Positions 17,062 through 25,340 of a DNA stretch of 64,000 nucleotides are shown one piece after another. Origin of the DNA: Candidatus Freyarchaeota archaeon (GTDB lineage Archaea; Asgardarchaeota; Jordiarchaeia; Jordiarchaeales; Jordiarchaeaceae); NCBI GenBank assembly GCA_030587365.1, contig JAUQZE010000030.1:1-64000 (forward strand), given 5' to 3'. The notes beneath the pieces are model-generated. The model saw only the letters and a program-made list of their open reading frames with translations. It made no database searches and was not told the DNA's origin. Numbering within the stretch: the stretch's first letter is position 1; every line of letters starts with the position of its first letter. Made by a program: the position numbers and the translations under genes.

Positions 17062-17958
17062 TTAAGAACTCTTTTTGTCTGTTTTTTCGCAAAGCGTTTT
17101 GGCAAATATCGCCGCGCCTACCGCTCCTGCAATCATTGGATCGACCTTTGACTCAGGCACTTTGACTCCTAGCTCTTTTTCTATTCTCTTAACCATCCCT
17201 GGGTTTTTAGCAATACCTCCGGTGATTACAAATTCTGGCTCAAAATCAACTCTCTTTATAAGTTCTATTACCCTATTCTTCATTGCTTCGAAATAGGCTG
17301 CTAAAACTCTCTCTTTTGGTACACCTTCTCTTAGAAGTCCCATGACTTCCGATTTGGCATAAAGAACACAAGTACTGCTCACAGGGTCAACTTTTCCCTC
17401 GACCTTTAAAGACATAGGTCCTAATTCTTCTATGGGAATTCTAACTAGGTCGGCCAAAACTTCAAAAGCTCTTCCGCATCCTGCGGCACACTTATCATTC
17501 ATAACAAAATTTAGCACTTTACCTCTTTCGTCACATTTGATTATTTTTAAGTCCTGACCACCCATATCCAAAATTGTTCTTATCGTTGGACCATAAATGT
17601 AGTTTGCCCCTCTGGCATGACACGCTATCTCCGTTATTGCTTTATTTGAAAATGGAACCTGAACCCTTCCATAACCGGTTGCTACTATGTAATGAATATT
17701 ATCTAAAGAAATATGATCCATTTTATCAAACAGAGCATTGGTCACGTATTGAGAACTATATTCACTGCTCTTTTGTGTTCTAAAGGCGCTATAGCCAGCT
17801 ATTTCTCCATCGCTCATAATCACAAATTTTGATGAGACAGATCCCACATCAATGCCAGCAGAAACAATTTTAGCTTCTTTCCAGTCTAGGCTTTCATTTA
17901 CCCAAACTGTACCAGGCCAGTCTGCATATGATTTCTTTTCTTTTAACACTTCAGTCAA
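17062..17958 (-). CDS. bzdQ: class I benzoyl-CoA reductase ATPase subunit (BzdQ/BcrA-like)
   Basis: This 298-residue subunit is of the ASKHA ATPase fold, with phosphate-binding AGIDVGSVSSKFVIM, the GGQDLKI loop, the CAAGCGRAFEVLADL motif carrying the cysteine that helps hold the inter-subunit [4Fe-4S] cluster, and adenosine-binding VITGGIAKN. In benzoyl-CoA reductase two such subunits hydrolyse ATP to drive electrons onto the aromatic ring of benzoyl-CoA in the cytoplasm. The length fits Azoarcus BzdQ (about 300) better than Thauera BcrA (about 440). It is downstream of bzdP by 14 bases. Confidence 0.85.
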   Translation of the reverse strand: MTEVLKEKKSYADWPGTVWVNESLDWKEAKIVSAGIDVGSVSSKFVIMSDGEIAGYSAFRTQKSSEYSSQYVTNALFDKMDHISLDNIHYIVATGYGRVQVPFSNKAITEIACHARGANYIYGPTIRTILDMGGQDLKIIKCDERGKVLNFVMNDKCAAGCGRAFEVLADLVRIPIEELGPMSLKVEGKVDPVSSTCVLYAKSEVMGLLREGVPKERVLAAYFEAMKNRVIELIKRVDFEPEFVITGGIAKNPGMVKRIEKELGVKVPESKVDPMIAGAVGAAIFAKTLCEKTDKKSS

Positions 17959-17972
17959 ATTAATTCCTCCTT

Positions 17973-18740
17973 TTAGTATGATAATGCGGCTCCAATTGCT
18001 GTGACAAGTTGTGGCTTGATTTCTGATGGGACATTTACTTTTACATTTAGATTCTTTTCCATAAATGTTATTAATCCTACATCATTTGCAAGGCCGCCTA
18101 TGATCATTACCTCCTCTTCGATTCCAATTTTTTTAGCAATGGAACTTATTCTATCTGCTAATGCAACATGAATGGCTCTCGATATATTGGACAATGGAAC
18201 ATTGGAACTTACTAGACCTACAACTTCTGATTCCGCAAATATTACGCACTGATCATTTATGGGAATGTCTTGTGTACCTTCAAGGGCCAATTCACCGAAT
18301 TTTTCATATGGTTCTCCCAGTGCATTGACCATAGCATCAATAAACGCTCCAGAACCTGCGGCGCACTTTTCACTAACTGCATAATCTGTAAATTTACCAT
18401 CTTCTGCGACTTTTACAGCTACTACCTCCTCTGCACCAGCATCTATGACTGTTCTAACGTTAGGAGATATAAAGTAGGCACCCTTCGCTATAGCAACCAC
18501 TTTAGGTACTTCTCTATTTGCAAAGGGAACCAACTCTTTCCTGATAGCGGTAACCGTAACATTTCCTACTTCTTTCTCATTTATACCCGCTTGTTTTAAA
18601 GTGGATTTGAACATCTCAGTAGTTTTAGCCTTTACGTCAAATCCAGTTTCATCTATAGACTTACCCAAGATTTCCTTATCATCTTTAATCACAATTACCT
18701 TTGTATACTTAGAACCTACGTCTATCCCAACACTTATCAC
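17973..18740 (-). CDS. bzdP: class I benzoyl-CoA reductase ATPase subunit (BzdP/BcrD-like)
   Basis: This 255-residue second ASKHA ATPase subunit has SVGIDVGSKYTKVIVI at the N-terminus, the AGAEEVVAVKV loop, the cluster-binding CAAGSGAFIDAM, and IIGGLANDVG near the end. It pairs with the 298-residue subunit to form the ATP-driven electron-activating module. The gene lies 18 bases after bzdO. The 2-hydroxyacyl-CoA dehydratase activators use a single type of ATPase subunit, so two distinct ones side by side favour a benzoyl-CoA reductase. Confidence 0.85.
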   Translation of the reverse strand: MISVGIDVGSKYTKVIVIKDDKEILGKSIDETGFDVKAKTTEMFKSTLKQAGINEKEVGNVTVTAIRKELVPFANREVPKVVAIAKGAYFISPNVRTVIDAGAEEVVAVKVAEDGKFTDYAVSEKCAAGSGAFIDAMVNALGEPYEKFGELALEGTQDIPINDQCVIFAESEVVGLVSSNVPLSNISRAIHVALADRISSIAKKIGIEEEVMIIGGLANDVGLITFMEKNLNVKVNVPSEIKPQLVTAIGAALSY

Positions 18741-18758
18741 AATTGTACACCTCCGAAA

Positions 18759-20078
18759 TTAACTTTCAGAATCCAAAGGATTTATTCCTAAGCGTGCCAT
18801 AAAAGTGTCAATTGTATGGTGTATTTTCGGTATGTCCAAATCTCTTGGATCCGCAAAATTACCTTCCCATGTAGCAACAGGGAATCCCTTTTCTCTTAGA
18901 GCATGATAGTAATCTAACTGCGATATAGCCAGTCCTTCACATCCTCTGTTCATGAAAAGAAGCATTCCATCCGCTTTCCATTCCTCAGTCATAGAGAGAA
19001 CTGCCTTTCTTTTAAAACTGCTATCGTAAAAGGTTTGCCACATGCCATGATGTCTTAAGAAAGTTTCCGCCGTAGCTCGTAGTGCTTCGTCCCTATTTGT
19101 AAGCTCATACTTTTCCAATAGTTCTTCAAATTTTACCGGTTCCCAGACAAAGTTTCCTTTTTCATCCAATGCTTTCCATGCGCCAGCAATAGCATAAATA
19201 TAAAGAGAACCTATAGGATTTACACCATATTTATATTCCATATACCTATAGAACTCAGTCAAAACTGGCCACGGAGGCTGCATGTCGCCAAGAATTCTAC
19301 CTCGTTCTTCAACACCTTCAAGTGCTCCAAGCCCTTTCTTTACTCTTTCTTGAATCTCTTTTTCTAGTTTATCCCAAGGTCCTTCAAATACCGTGTAGAA
19401 ACTGAATAAACTTTTTTCTTCTATAGGAGCTGGTACGCTTTTGTTATAATTTACAATTCTAGACCATCGACACATGTATTCTAAAGCCTGGTAAGTTCTT
19501 TTAATAAGTAGCTCATCGCTGTATTCCCTACCCGTTACTTTTTCCATCCATTTTATACTGTCATGTAATTGGTTGACCACATAGCGTATCTTTTTCTCAT
19601 TCAGTTGGTTACCTGGACCCACACAGACGTCTAATGCTTTCATTGGTACGCCCCTCCGCACAGCTATGTGTTGATACCACTTGGCGTGTGAGTCACAAAT
19701 ATGGACAGTCCAATAGAAATTTGGTTCTGGATACTTAACAACAGTTCCATCAGTTAGAATAAAAGTACCTCTAAGCGCACTACTCCAGTAGACTCTTAGA
19801 TATGAGCAGGCATCCCTTGCAACCCCTATCTGATCCATATACTCCTGCGATTCTGCTGCGTAGTCTTTGAACCATGCAAGGGTAGCGGCATAAGGTTCAC
19901 CATATAAAAAGTATACATCATCCCCTAAACCTGAAGGAATATTGGCCAAACTCCATCCTGAGCCTGACCAGAGTAGTCCTCCTTTTTCTTTTGCTTCTGA
20001 GATATCTTTGTAGTACTTTGCACGAACCTTCTTAAATTCGTCCCAAACCTTTATAGGCCTAATTTTGACTTCGGTCAT
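18759..20078 (-). CDS. bzdO: class I benzoyl-CoA reductase catalytic subunit (BzdO/BcrB-like)
   Basis: This 439-residue protein belongs to the HgdB/BcrB group of iron-sulfur subunits. Visible landmarks are DACSYLRVYWSSALRGTF and DSHAKWYQHIA, which align with the substrate and cluster region, and FMNRGCEGLAISQLDYYHAL near the C-terminus. With the 393-residue partner it would hold [4Fe-4S] clusters and bind the aromatic CoA ester. It is 12 bases from the upstream gene. Whether the substrate is benzoyl-CoA itself or another aryl- or enoyl-CoA cannot be read from sequence. Confidence 0.82.
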   Translation of the reverse strand: MTEVKIRPIKVWDEFKKVRAKYYKDISEAKEKGGLLWSGSGWSLANIPSGLGDDVYFLYGEPYAATLAWFKDYAAESQEYMDQIGVARDACSYLRVYWSSALRGTFILTDGTVVKYPEPNFYWTVHICDSHAKWYQHIAVRRGVPMKALDVCVGPGNQLNEKKIRYVVNQLHDSIKWMEKVTGREYSDELLIKRTYQALEYMCRWSRIVNYNKSVPAPIEEKSLFSFYTVFEGPWDKLEKEIQERVKKGLGALEGVEERGRILGDMQPPWPVLTEFYRYMEYKYGVNPIGSLYIYAIAGAWKALDEKGNFVWEPVKFEELLEKYELTNRDEALRATAETFLRHHGMWQTFYDSSFKRKAVLSMTEEWKADGMLLFMNRGCEGLAISQLDYYHALREKGFPVATWEGNFADPRDLDIPKIHHTIDTFMARLGINPLDSES

Positions 20079-20090
20079 CTAACTCACCAA

Positions 20091-21272
20091 CTAAAAAAGA
20101 ATTTCTTCTCCAATACTCTCAAGGAATGCCTCCACTCTTGTACTAAATTGACCAACAGGAGTTGTTTGATCAAATTCCAGAGTGTAGGTTGGAATGTTTA
20201 GTTCTTTAAATAAATCTCGTAATCCTGGAATGTCTAATTCATGAGGGTTACAGAATTTTTGTTGCATAAGTATAGTTCCATCCACTCTGTACTCTTTGGC
20301 TATTTCTTTGATAAAACTAAATCTCCTTCTTTCATCCTTGCCTTCTGCTGCCCCCCAATCCTTGGATGGGCAGGGAATTCTATCCACATAATATTTTGCT
20401 AAAGCTTCAACAAGATTATTGTTTTGTGAAATCTGACTCCAAAAATATCTTGCTCCAGTACAATGTTCCTCGAACACGAATGTAGCAGGATAATTTATTT
20501 CATATTCTACCAACCTCATAAAATCTCTATCATCATTTTCACTGCCGATTAGCATTAGTCTACTACCCTGTTCCCTATCAGATTCCACATTTTCTAATTT
20601 TTCGAGAAGTGACTCTAAAACTTCATTATGAGCTTTTTTGTCAACCAATTGGGATGCTAATACCATTTCCATAGAATGAAGCCCAGTAATGGGAGGATTA
20701 TCCCCTTTTCTCAATTCATAAATTTTTTTCATCAATTTTCGATTTTTATTATATATTTCTATAGAAGCTTCTAAGTCACTTTTTGTAATCTTTGAGCCTG
20801 TCCATTCTTCTACAGCAACTTTAAAATTTTCTAATTCAGAGGCTGCGTATTCCTCAGCATAAGGGTTGTTTGTAGTGCCATGAGGAAATGGGATAAAATA
20901 GCTCCAATCAAATTCGCATTTATCTCTCATGAGCCAAAACACTTGTCTCATATGTAAACAACTTAGAGTGGTAACTATTCCATCCAGATAATCAAAATCA
21001 CCTCTAAGCGCTGTTGACAAACAATCATGAGAAAAAGGACACCACATATCATGATGATAGACCCTGGAACTGCTGTCAGGCACTTTGGATCCCAAAATTC
21101 TAACAGGTAAAATGTTCGCTGCATAAAGAATCTCTTCAGGCACATAAGTACAAATGTAACCTACTACTTTACCACCAGTTTCCTTCTTCCATCTCTGAGC
21201 GTAGTCGTGACGAGTGTCAACCCACTCAGAAAACCGCTTTAATTCCGATAGATTCTCAATCAATTTCAGCAC
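20091..21272 (-). CDS. bzdN: class I benzoyl-CoA reductase catalytic subunit (BzdN/BcrC-like)
   Basis: This 393-residue protein is the first gene of the reductase operon. Family motifs include MWCPFSHDCLSTALRGDF, TLSCLHMRQVFWLMR and QQKFCNPHELDIPGL, with cysteines likely to coordinate a [4Fe-4S] cluster. The 393/439/255/298 length series and gene order match bzdN-O-P-Q of the Azoarcus type. The GTG at 21272 or a TTG nine bases further in could start translation; AGGTG precedes the TTG. Expression is probably set by the operator-rich divergent region upstream. Confidence 0.82.
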   Translation of the reverse strand: MLKLIENLSELKRFSEWVDTRHDYAQRWKKETGGKVVGYICTYVPEEILYAANILPVRILGSKVPDSSSRVYHHDMWCPFSHDCLSTALRGDFDYLDGIVTTLSCLHMRQVFWLMRDKCEFDWSYFIPFPHGTTNNPYAEEYAASELENFKVAVEEWTGSKITKSDLEASIEIYNKNRKLMKKIYELRKGDNPPITGLHSMEMVLASQLVDKKAHNEVLESLLEKLENVESDREQGSRLMLIGSENDDRDFMRLVEYEINYPATFVFEEHCTGARYFWSQISQNNNLVEALAKYYVDRIPCPSKDWGAAEGKDERRRFSFIKEIAKEYRVDGTILMQQKFCNPHELDIPGLRDLFKELNIPTYTLEFDQTTPVGQFSTRVEAFLESIGEEILF

Positions 21273-21344
21273 CTAACATACTATTTTTCCAGTTGTATTC
21301 TCAAAAAATAATTTCCCTACGCATATATAACTTTTATTGTAATA

Positions 21345-21436
21345 TAAGGAAAAATATTTTCCTTAAGGTAAAAAATAAGAGGAAGAAAATTTTTTAAACA
21401 AGCCTATGCGTAAATATTTTCCATTAGGAAATGTTT
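21345..21436. promoter_or_regulatory. divergent control region with TTTTCC-GGAAAA-type operators
   Basis: Between the reductase operon and the divergent regulator are overlapping inverted repeats: AAGGAAAA-ATA-TTTTCCTT at 21345-21363, TTTTCCTTAAGGTAAAA at 21357-21373, and TATTTTCCATTAGGAAAT at 21415-21432, next to TTTAAATATAAA. The same pattern recurs at 23556-23631. The regulator encoded at 21449 is the natural candidate to bind it. This is inferred from the repetition and placement. Confidence 0.7.
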
Positions 21437-21448
21437 AAATATAAATAA

Positions 21449-21853
21449 ATGTATGGATATAAGTACAAAGACAGAAGACCAGAGGTAATAAGCTTGATAC
21501 CTGAAGAAGCAAGAGAGATGACATATAACGTACTTCCTCCTATTAGATTTAAAATTGTAAATCTATTACTGAAAGAAGCTCCATTATACATAGCTCAAAT
21601 TGCAGAAAAAATAGGTGAAGAAAGGAGATTGGTTTCATACCATTTAACCAGTTTAAGCAAAGCTGGAATTGTTGAGGCTGAATGGAAACTTGAAAACCCA
21701 AAGAAAAGCTCTAAAGGAGCTCCAAAGGCTGTGAAATACTACAAATTGACAGATAAAGCAGAAAGTGTTATTCCGCTAATTATAAATCAATTATCAAACT
21801 TATCACCTTCAGGCATTATAGATGAATTAAAGTATAAACGAAAAATTGAATAG
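21449..21853 (+). CDS. ArsR-like winged-helix regulator, probable regulator of the reductase operon
   Basis: The 134-residue protein has a winged helix-turn-helix: PPIRFKIVNLLLKEAPLYIA, then IAEKIGEERRLVSYHLTSLSKAGIVEAEW, a basic wing (KKSSKGAPKAVKYYKL), and a short C-terminal helix. No metal-binding cysteine motif is seen, so the effector may be an aromatic acid or its CoA ester. It is divergent from the benzoyl-CoA reductase operon, and its promoter region contains the repeated TTTTCC/GGAAAA operators. Its 3' end overlaps the convergent frame at 21816 by about 38 bases. Confidence 0.8.
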   Translation: MYGYKYKDRRPEVISLIPEEAREMTYNVLPPIRFKIVNLLLKEAPLYIAQIAEKIGEERRLVSYHLTSLSKAGIVEAEWKLENPKKSSKGAPKAVKYYKLTDKAESVIPLIINQLSNLSPSGIIDELKYKRKIE

Positions 21854-22184
21854 TTTGAAGATTCACCGGTGAAGACGCTTTACACCTTCTTAAGAACCGT
21901 CGAATCAATTGATGCAATCCCGGTAAGCATATGAATTCTAGGAGTAAACTAGGATCTTTTAATCTATTTTTAAATTCTTGATTTATTAACAATAGGGTTA
22001 TTTTGTCCTTCGCCTCATCTAGTTCAGTGTAGTCCATTAAGGGGAGTTCCCCTTTACAGTTTTCCGCCTTTTTCTTCAAGTGAGGCTTCCATAGATGTTT
22101 CTTGCACTGCTCCTTTCCTTTTTTCAGAGAATATTTACCGATGACTATTAGTACTCCTTCTTTTTCATAGCTTTCAACGACCAC
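21816..22184 (-). CDS. unrecognised protein downstream of V4R gene, doubtful
   Basis: A 122-residue frame starts at a GTG and reads VVVESYEKEGVLIVIGKYSL, then a charged stretch. The frame is open further upstream, almost to the V4R stop. The first part is strongly conserved in the DNA after the second V4R gene (VAVESYKKE and VLIVVGKR around 44080-44150). There it is preceded by an in-frame stop and shifted by one codon, and it soon ends. So it may be an old downstream gene now decaying, or a conserved 3' region. Its end overlaps the ArsR-like gene on the other strand. Confidence 0.4.
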   Translation of the reverse strand: MVVESYEKEGVLIVIGKYSLKKGKEQCKKHLWKPHLKKKAENCKGELPLMDYTELDEAKDKITLLLINQEFKNRLKDPSLLLEFICLPGLHQLIRRFLRRCKASSPVNLQTIQFFVYTLIHL

Positions 22185-22270
22185 AATGAATTGGGGCGAA
22201 ACCTTGTAGACTAGTATGTTACTTTTTGATAGTTTTTGAGTTGGTGCTCTCCTATGTTCCAGACTGATTT

Positions 22271-22822
22271 TTAAAAGAATTCTGGTTCCTTTAAATGGAA
22301 GTGGATTACAAATTGGCAGACTGGATCTCCTCGAGCCCGGCAGAGAACCTCATCGCAGGTAACTGAATCCGCTTGGAAATCCTCTAATCTCTGCTCCCCT
22401 ACCCATTCCATGATCCCAGCATTTTCATTGCACATGAACAATTGTGGTGAGGGGGATATCAAGTCTTTGCAGATTGGACAATCTTTTATGGAGTAGGTTA
22501 CATAGACATCGTTCCCTTCTTTTTTAAATTCAGTTTTATCAAAGGTTTTACCGCAAAAGAATTTCCAGGCAAGATTGTAGGCAGCCTTGGGGTCGGCTAA
22601 ATCATTTATGCCTTTTACGGTTTTTTGGGACGCTTGCACGTATCTTGTAAACATGAACTCTCCCATATCTTTACCTATGTTTTTTAATTCACGGTTAACT
22701 ACAGCGGGGTCGCCGTATCTGTTTAAAAAATTAGTTACTACCGAATTTATTAAGGATGTTGTGATAATTGCGTTTAATTTTTCGGCTTTAATTCTCCACG
22801 CTAATACACCCTTTACTCCCAT
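22271..22822 (-). CDS. V4R (4-vinyl-reductase/hydrocarbon-binding) domain protein
   Basis: The 183-residue protein ends in a V4R domain: DCPICKDLISPSPQLFMC in the middle and ADSVTCDEVLCRARGDPVCQ near the C-terminus, with the conserved cysteines of this small-molecule- or metal-binding fold. V4R domains occur in BchJ and in sensors for aromatic hydrocarbons. The N-terminal helical part (GVKGVLAWRIKAEKLNAI) is shared with the paralogue at 43443-43994. It is downstream of the VOC gene and next to the reductase regulon operators, so a role in sensing or carrying an aromatic ligand is a reasonable inference. Confidence 0.8.
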   Translation of the reverse strand: MGVKGVLAWRIKAEKLNAIITTSLINSVVTNFLNRYGDPAVVNRELKNIGKDMGEFMFTRYVQASQKTVKGINDLADPKAAYNLAWKFFCGKTFDKTEFKKEGNDVYVTYSIKDCPICKDLISPSPQLFMCNENAGIMEWVGEQRLEDFQADSVTCDEVLCRARGDPVCQFVIHFHLKEPEFF

Positions 22823-22844
22823 AATTTTTTCACCTCTTATTTTT

Positions 22845-23106
22845 TTAAATCCGAAATATTTTTGTTACTCCCTTGGCGCTATAATCGCCGGAAGTTATCA
22901 TAACCCCGATTATGGGCTTATGAATTCCCTTAGCAATGTCGTCAATGATTTGACCGTCGTCCCAAAGTTTAAGAATTTTTACTTCAATTGGATTTTTTTT
23001 ACTTTCTTTATAGATTTTTTGTCAATTATTATGGGGCTTTCATTAGGTCAGAGTTTTTCTGATTCATCACATCGCAATCCCCAACGAAATTTGCCTCTGC
23101 AACATT
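22845..23106 (-). pseudogene. degenerate remnant of an unrecognised gene
   Basis: Minus-strand translation gives protein-like pieces in more than one frame: NVAEANFVGDCDVMNQKNSD, then after a shift EVKILKLWDDGQIIDDIAKG and IHKPIIGVMITSGDYSAKGV before a TAA at 22845. The pieces are too ordered to be chance, but stops and shifts separate them. It lies between VOC and V4R on the same strand. I do not recognise the parent family. Confidence 0.6.
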
Positions 23107-23107
23107 A

Positions 23108-23521
23108 TCAAAAAAACATTGGACCTTCTTCAGTCAATTCAAACATTACTCTATTTGTTGTCGAAGGGCGTGTAAAATTGAACCTTTCTCCTGTAGCATA
23201 TTTACCAGGCTTATCTAAAACGAACTCCACACCCTCTTTTTTCCATTCTTCCATTACCTTCTCAATATCATCAACAATCAATTGAACCACGTGAATCCCT
23301 TCACCCAACTTATCAAGAACCTTAGCCAATGGTGAATCGGGAGTCGGTGGCTGAATAATATATATCCTAAAGTCGCCCAACAAAAATGCACTGCCCATAG
23401 CACCAGTTGCCTCACTCGAACCTTCTCCAACTGGCTTTACTCCCAATAGCTTTCCAAATCTTTCTGTGACTGTTTTCACGTCTTTTACACGAATACTGAA
23501 ACCTAGACACTTTTTAATCAT
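23108..23521 (-). CDS. VOC-superfamily (glyoxalase/epimerase-like) protein
   Basis: This 137-residue protein has the paired beta-alpha-beta-beta-beta modules of vicinal-oxygen-chelate proteins: FSIRVKDVKTVTERFGKLLG, a middle strand region, GIHVVQLIVDDIEKVMEEWK, and NRVMFELTEE. A metal-binding His (GIHVV) and Glu (MFELTE) are in the expected places. Methylmalonyl-CoA epimerase and related enzymes share this size. GAGGTGA precedes the ATG. It is divergent from the acyl-CoA ligase across three operator-like repeats. Confidence 0.8.
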   Translation of the reverse strand: MIKKCLGFSIRVKDVKTVTERFGKLLGVKPVGEGSSEATGAMGSAFLLGDFRIYIIQPPTPDSPLAKVLDKLGEGIHVVQLIVDDIEKVMEEWKKEGVEFVLDKPGKYATGERFNFTRPSTTNRVMFELTEEGPMFF

Positions 23522-23552
23522 CTATTTCACCTCACAACAATGATAATTGGGA

Positions 23553-23631
23553 ACATATTTTCCATAGGTAAATCTATACATTATTTTTCCATAGGAAAAC
23601 TTATATATAAGTTTTCCCACGGGATATTTAA
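23553..23631. promoter_or_regulatory. divergent promoter with three TTTTCC-GGAAAA-type operators
   Basis: Three copies of the motif seen near the reductase operon occur here: TATTTTCCATAGGTAAAT (23556-23573), TTTTTCCATAGGAAAAC (about 23584-23600) and GTTTTCCCACGGGATA (from 23611). A TATA-like TTATATATAA at about 23601-23610 suits the ligase start at 23662. This supports shared control with 21345-21436, and it is inferred from repetition. Confidence 0.7.
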
Positions 23632-23661
23632 TAGTGCCAACTTGAAATTTGAGGTGAGAAA

Positions 23662-25224
23662 GTGTTTACTGCAAAGAATATGATTGAATATTCTTTGGAT
23701 AGATATGCTAACAATGTTGCTGTGAAGTTTGTTGACAAAGAGATTACTTACAAGGAGTTTGACCTTCTTTCAACAAAGTTCGCAAACGCTCTATTAGAGC
23801 TTGGCGTAGAGAAAGGGGACAGGGTAGCCGGCCTTATGCTTAACAAACCTGAATATATAACCTTAAAATACGCTATGGCTAAGGCTGGACTAGTTGAAGT
23901 AGGGATTAACCCGCTCCTCGCTAAAAGCGACATCGAGTACATAATAAAAGATAGTGAAGCGAAAGCTGTGATTGCCGATTTTTGGTTCTTAGATTTCATA
24001 AGAGAGAAAAAACCCAGTATAGAAACACTTGAACACTTAATTGGGATTCCGATTGGAGAGGAGAATCTTCCAGAGGGAGTTTACGATTTTAATGAACTCG
24101 TAAATGGGGGTAGCACTGAGTATATTGATGTTGAGACAAGTCCTGATGATTTAGCTGGTTTGGGTTATACTGGTGGGACAACCGGAAGACCAAAGGGTGT
24201 GATGATCACTAACTTTAATTCAGTTAATTTTTGTTTATCCTGGACGCGTGAACACGAAATAAGGCCAAGTGAAAAATTACTTCTCATGGCTCCTTTGTCA
24301 CACCTTGCGGGTATCTTCTTTTATTGCGGTGGTACGCAGGGTGCAACATCTGTAATTACCCCTGGATTCGATGCGGGGCAGGCACTCGAACTCATTGAGA
24401 AGGAGAGAATCACTTGGATGCTGGTTGTTCCTACAATGCTAAACAGGATGCTTGAAAGCCCGAAAATAAAGGAAGTCGATCTCTCCTCATTGAATACAAT
24501 AGTTTACGCTGCAGCACCAATGTCACCCCAGAGGCTGAAAGAAGCCATAAAAGTTTTTGGAAACATTTTCATACAATTATACGGCCAGACTGAACAGTTG
24601 TGCATAACAACAATGACAAAAGAAGAGCACAAATATGCGTTAGAGAAAAAGGAAGAACTTCTAAAATCTTGCGGCAAGCCAATGTTATTGTCCCAAATAA
24701 AAATTATCGACAAAGAAGGAAAGGAACTAGGAGTAAACGAGCCTGGCGTAGTGGCGGTAAAATCCCCCGCCAGCATGAAGGGTTACTGGAAGCTCCCCGA
24801 AAAAACAAAAGAAACAGTGAAAGATGGTTGGGTGGAAACAGGAGATATTGGATACATAGACGAAGATGGCTATCTCTACCTCATAGACAGAGACAAAGAT
24901 ATGATAAAAACCGGAGGATATAACGTATACTCCACAAAGGTGGAACGGGCAATAATGGAACACCCAGACGTACTCGTCGCTGCAGTAATAGCAGTGCCCG
25001 ATTCGGACTGGGGAGAAGCGGTTAAGGCGATAGTCCAGCTGAAAGATGGATCCAAAGTCACACCCGAGGAAATCATTAAGTTCGCTGGAAAACGCCTCGC
25101 CAAGTACGAGAAACCAAAATCGGTTGACATCGTAGACCAAGTTCCTATAACACTAACAGGAAAGGTAGACAAGAGAAAACTTAGAGAACCCTACTGGAAA
25201 GGAATGGAAAGGCAAATACACTAA
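23662..25224 (+). CDS. AMP-forming acyl-CoA synthetase (ligase)
   Basis: The 520-residue enzyme belongs to the ANL superfamily. It has the P-loop-like motif GYTGGTTGRPKGVMIT near residue 171, the APLSHLAG region, YGQTEQLCIT, the hinge ETGDIGYIDEDGYLYLIDRDKDMI, and the catalytic lysine motif near the end (LTGKVDKRKLREPYW). It converts a carboxylic acid, ATP and CoA into acyl-CoA, AMP and PPi. The operators it shares with the benzoyl-CoA reductase operon suggest activation of an aromatic acid, but the sequence alone does not give the substrate. GTG start with GAGGTGAG upstream. Third positions drift from T/G at the 5' end to A/C at the 3' end. Confidence 0.9.
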   Translation: MFTAKNMIEYSLDRYANNVAVKFVDKEITYKEFDLLSTKFANALLELGVEKGDRVAGLMLNKPEYITLKYAMAKAGLVEVGINPLLAKSDIEYIIKDSEAKAVIADFWFLDFIREKKPSIETLEHLIGIPIGEENLPEGVYDFNELVNGGSTEYIDVETSPDDLAGLGYTGGTTGRPKGVMITNFNSVNFCLSWTREHEIRPSEKLLLMAPLSHLAGIFFYCGGTQGATSVITPGFDAGQALELIEKERITWMLVVPTMLNRMLESPKIKEVDLSSLNTIVYAAAPMSPQRLKEAIKVFGNIFIQLYGQTEQLCITTMTKEEHKYALEKKEELLKSCGKPMLLSQIKIIDKEGKELGVNEPGVVAVKSPASMKGYWKLPEKTKETVKDGWVETGDIGYIDEDGYLYLIDRDKDMIKTGGYNVYSTKVERAIMEHPDVLVAAVIAVPDSDWGEAVKAIVQLKDGSKVTPEEIIKFAGKRLAKYEKPKSVDIVDQVPITLTGKVDKRKLREPYWKGMERQIH

Positions 25225-25340
25225 CAAAAAGGCGAGTATCTAGGTGAAAAATTGTCAGAGCTATTTACGCACCGATAGATAAATACAAGTACAAACCATA
25301 ACATCTTATTTTTTTATAAAAAAGGGTATAACATATACGG

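Noticed and set aside
24600..25172. Frames overlapping the acyl-CoA ligase
   Set aside because: Shadows of a strongly supported gene.
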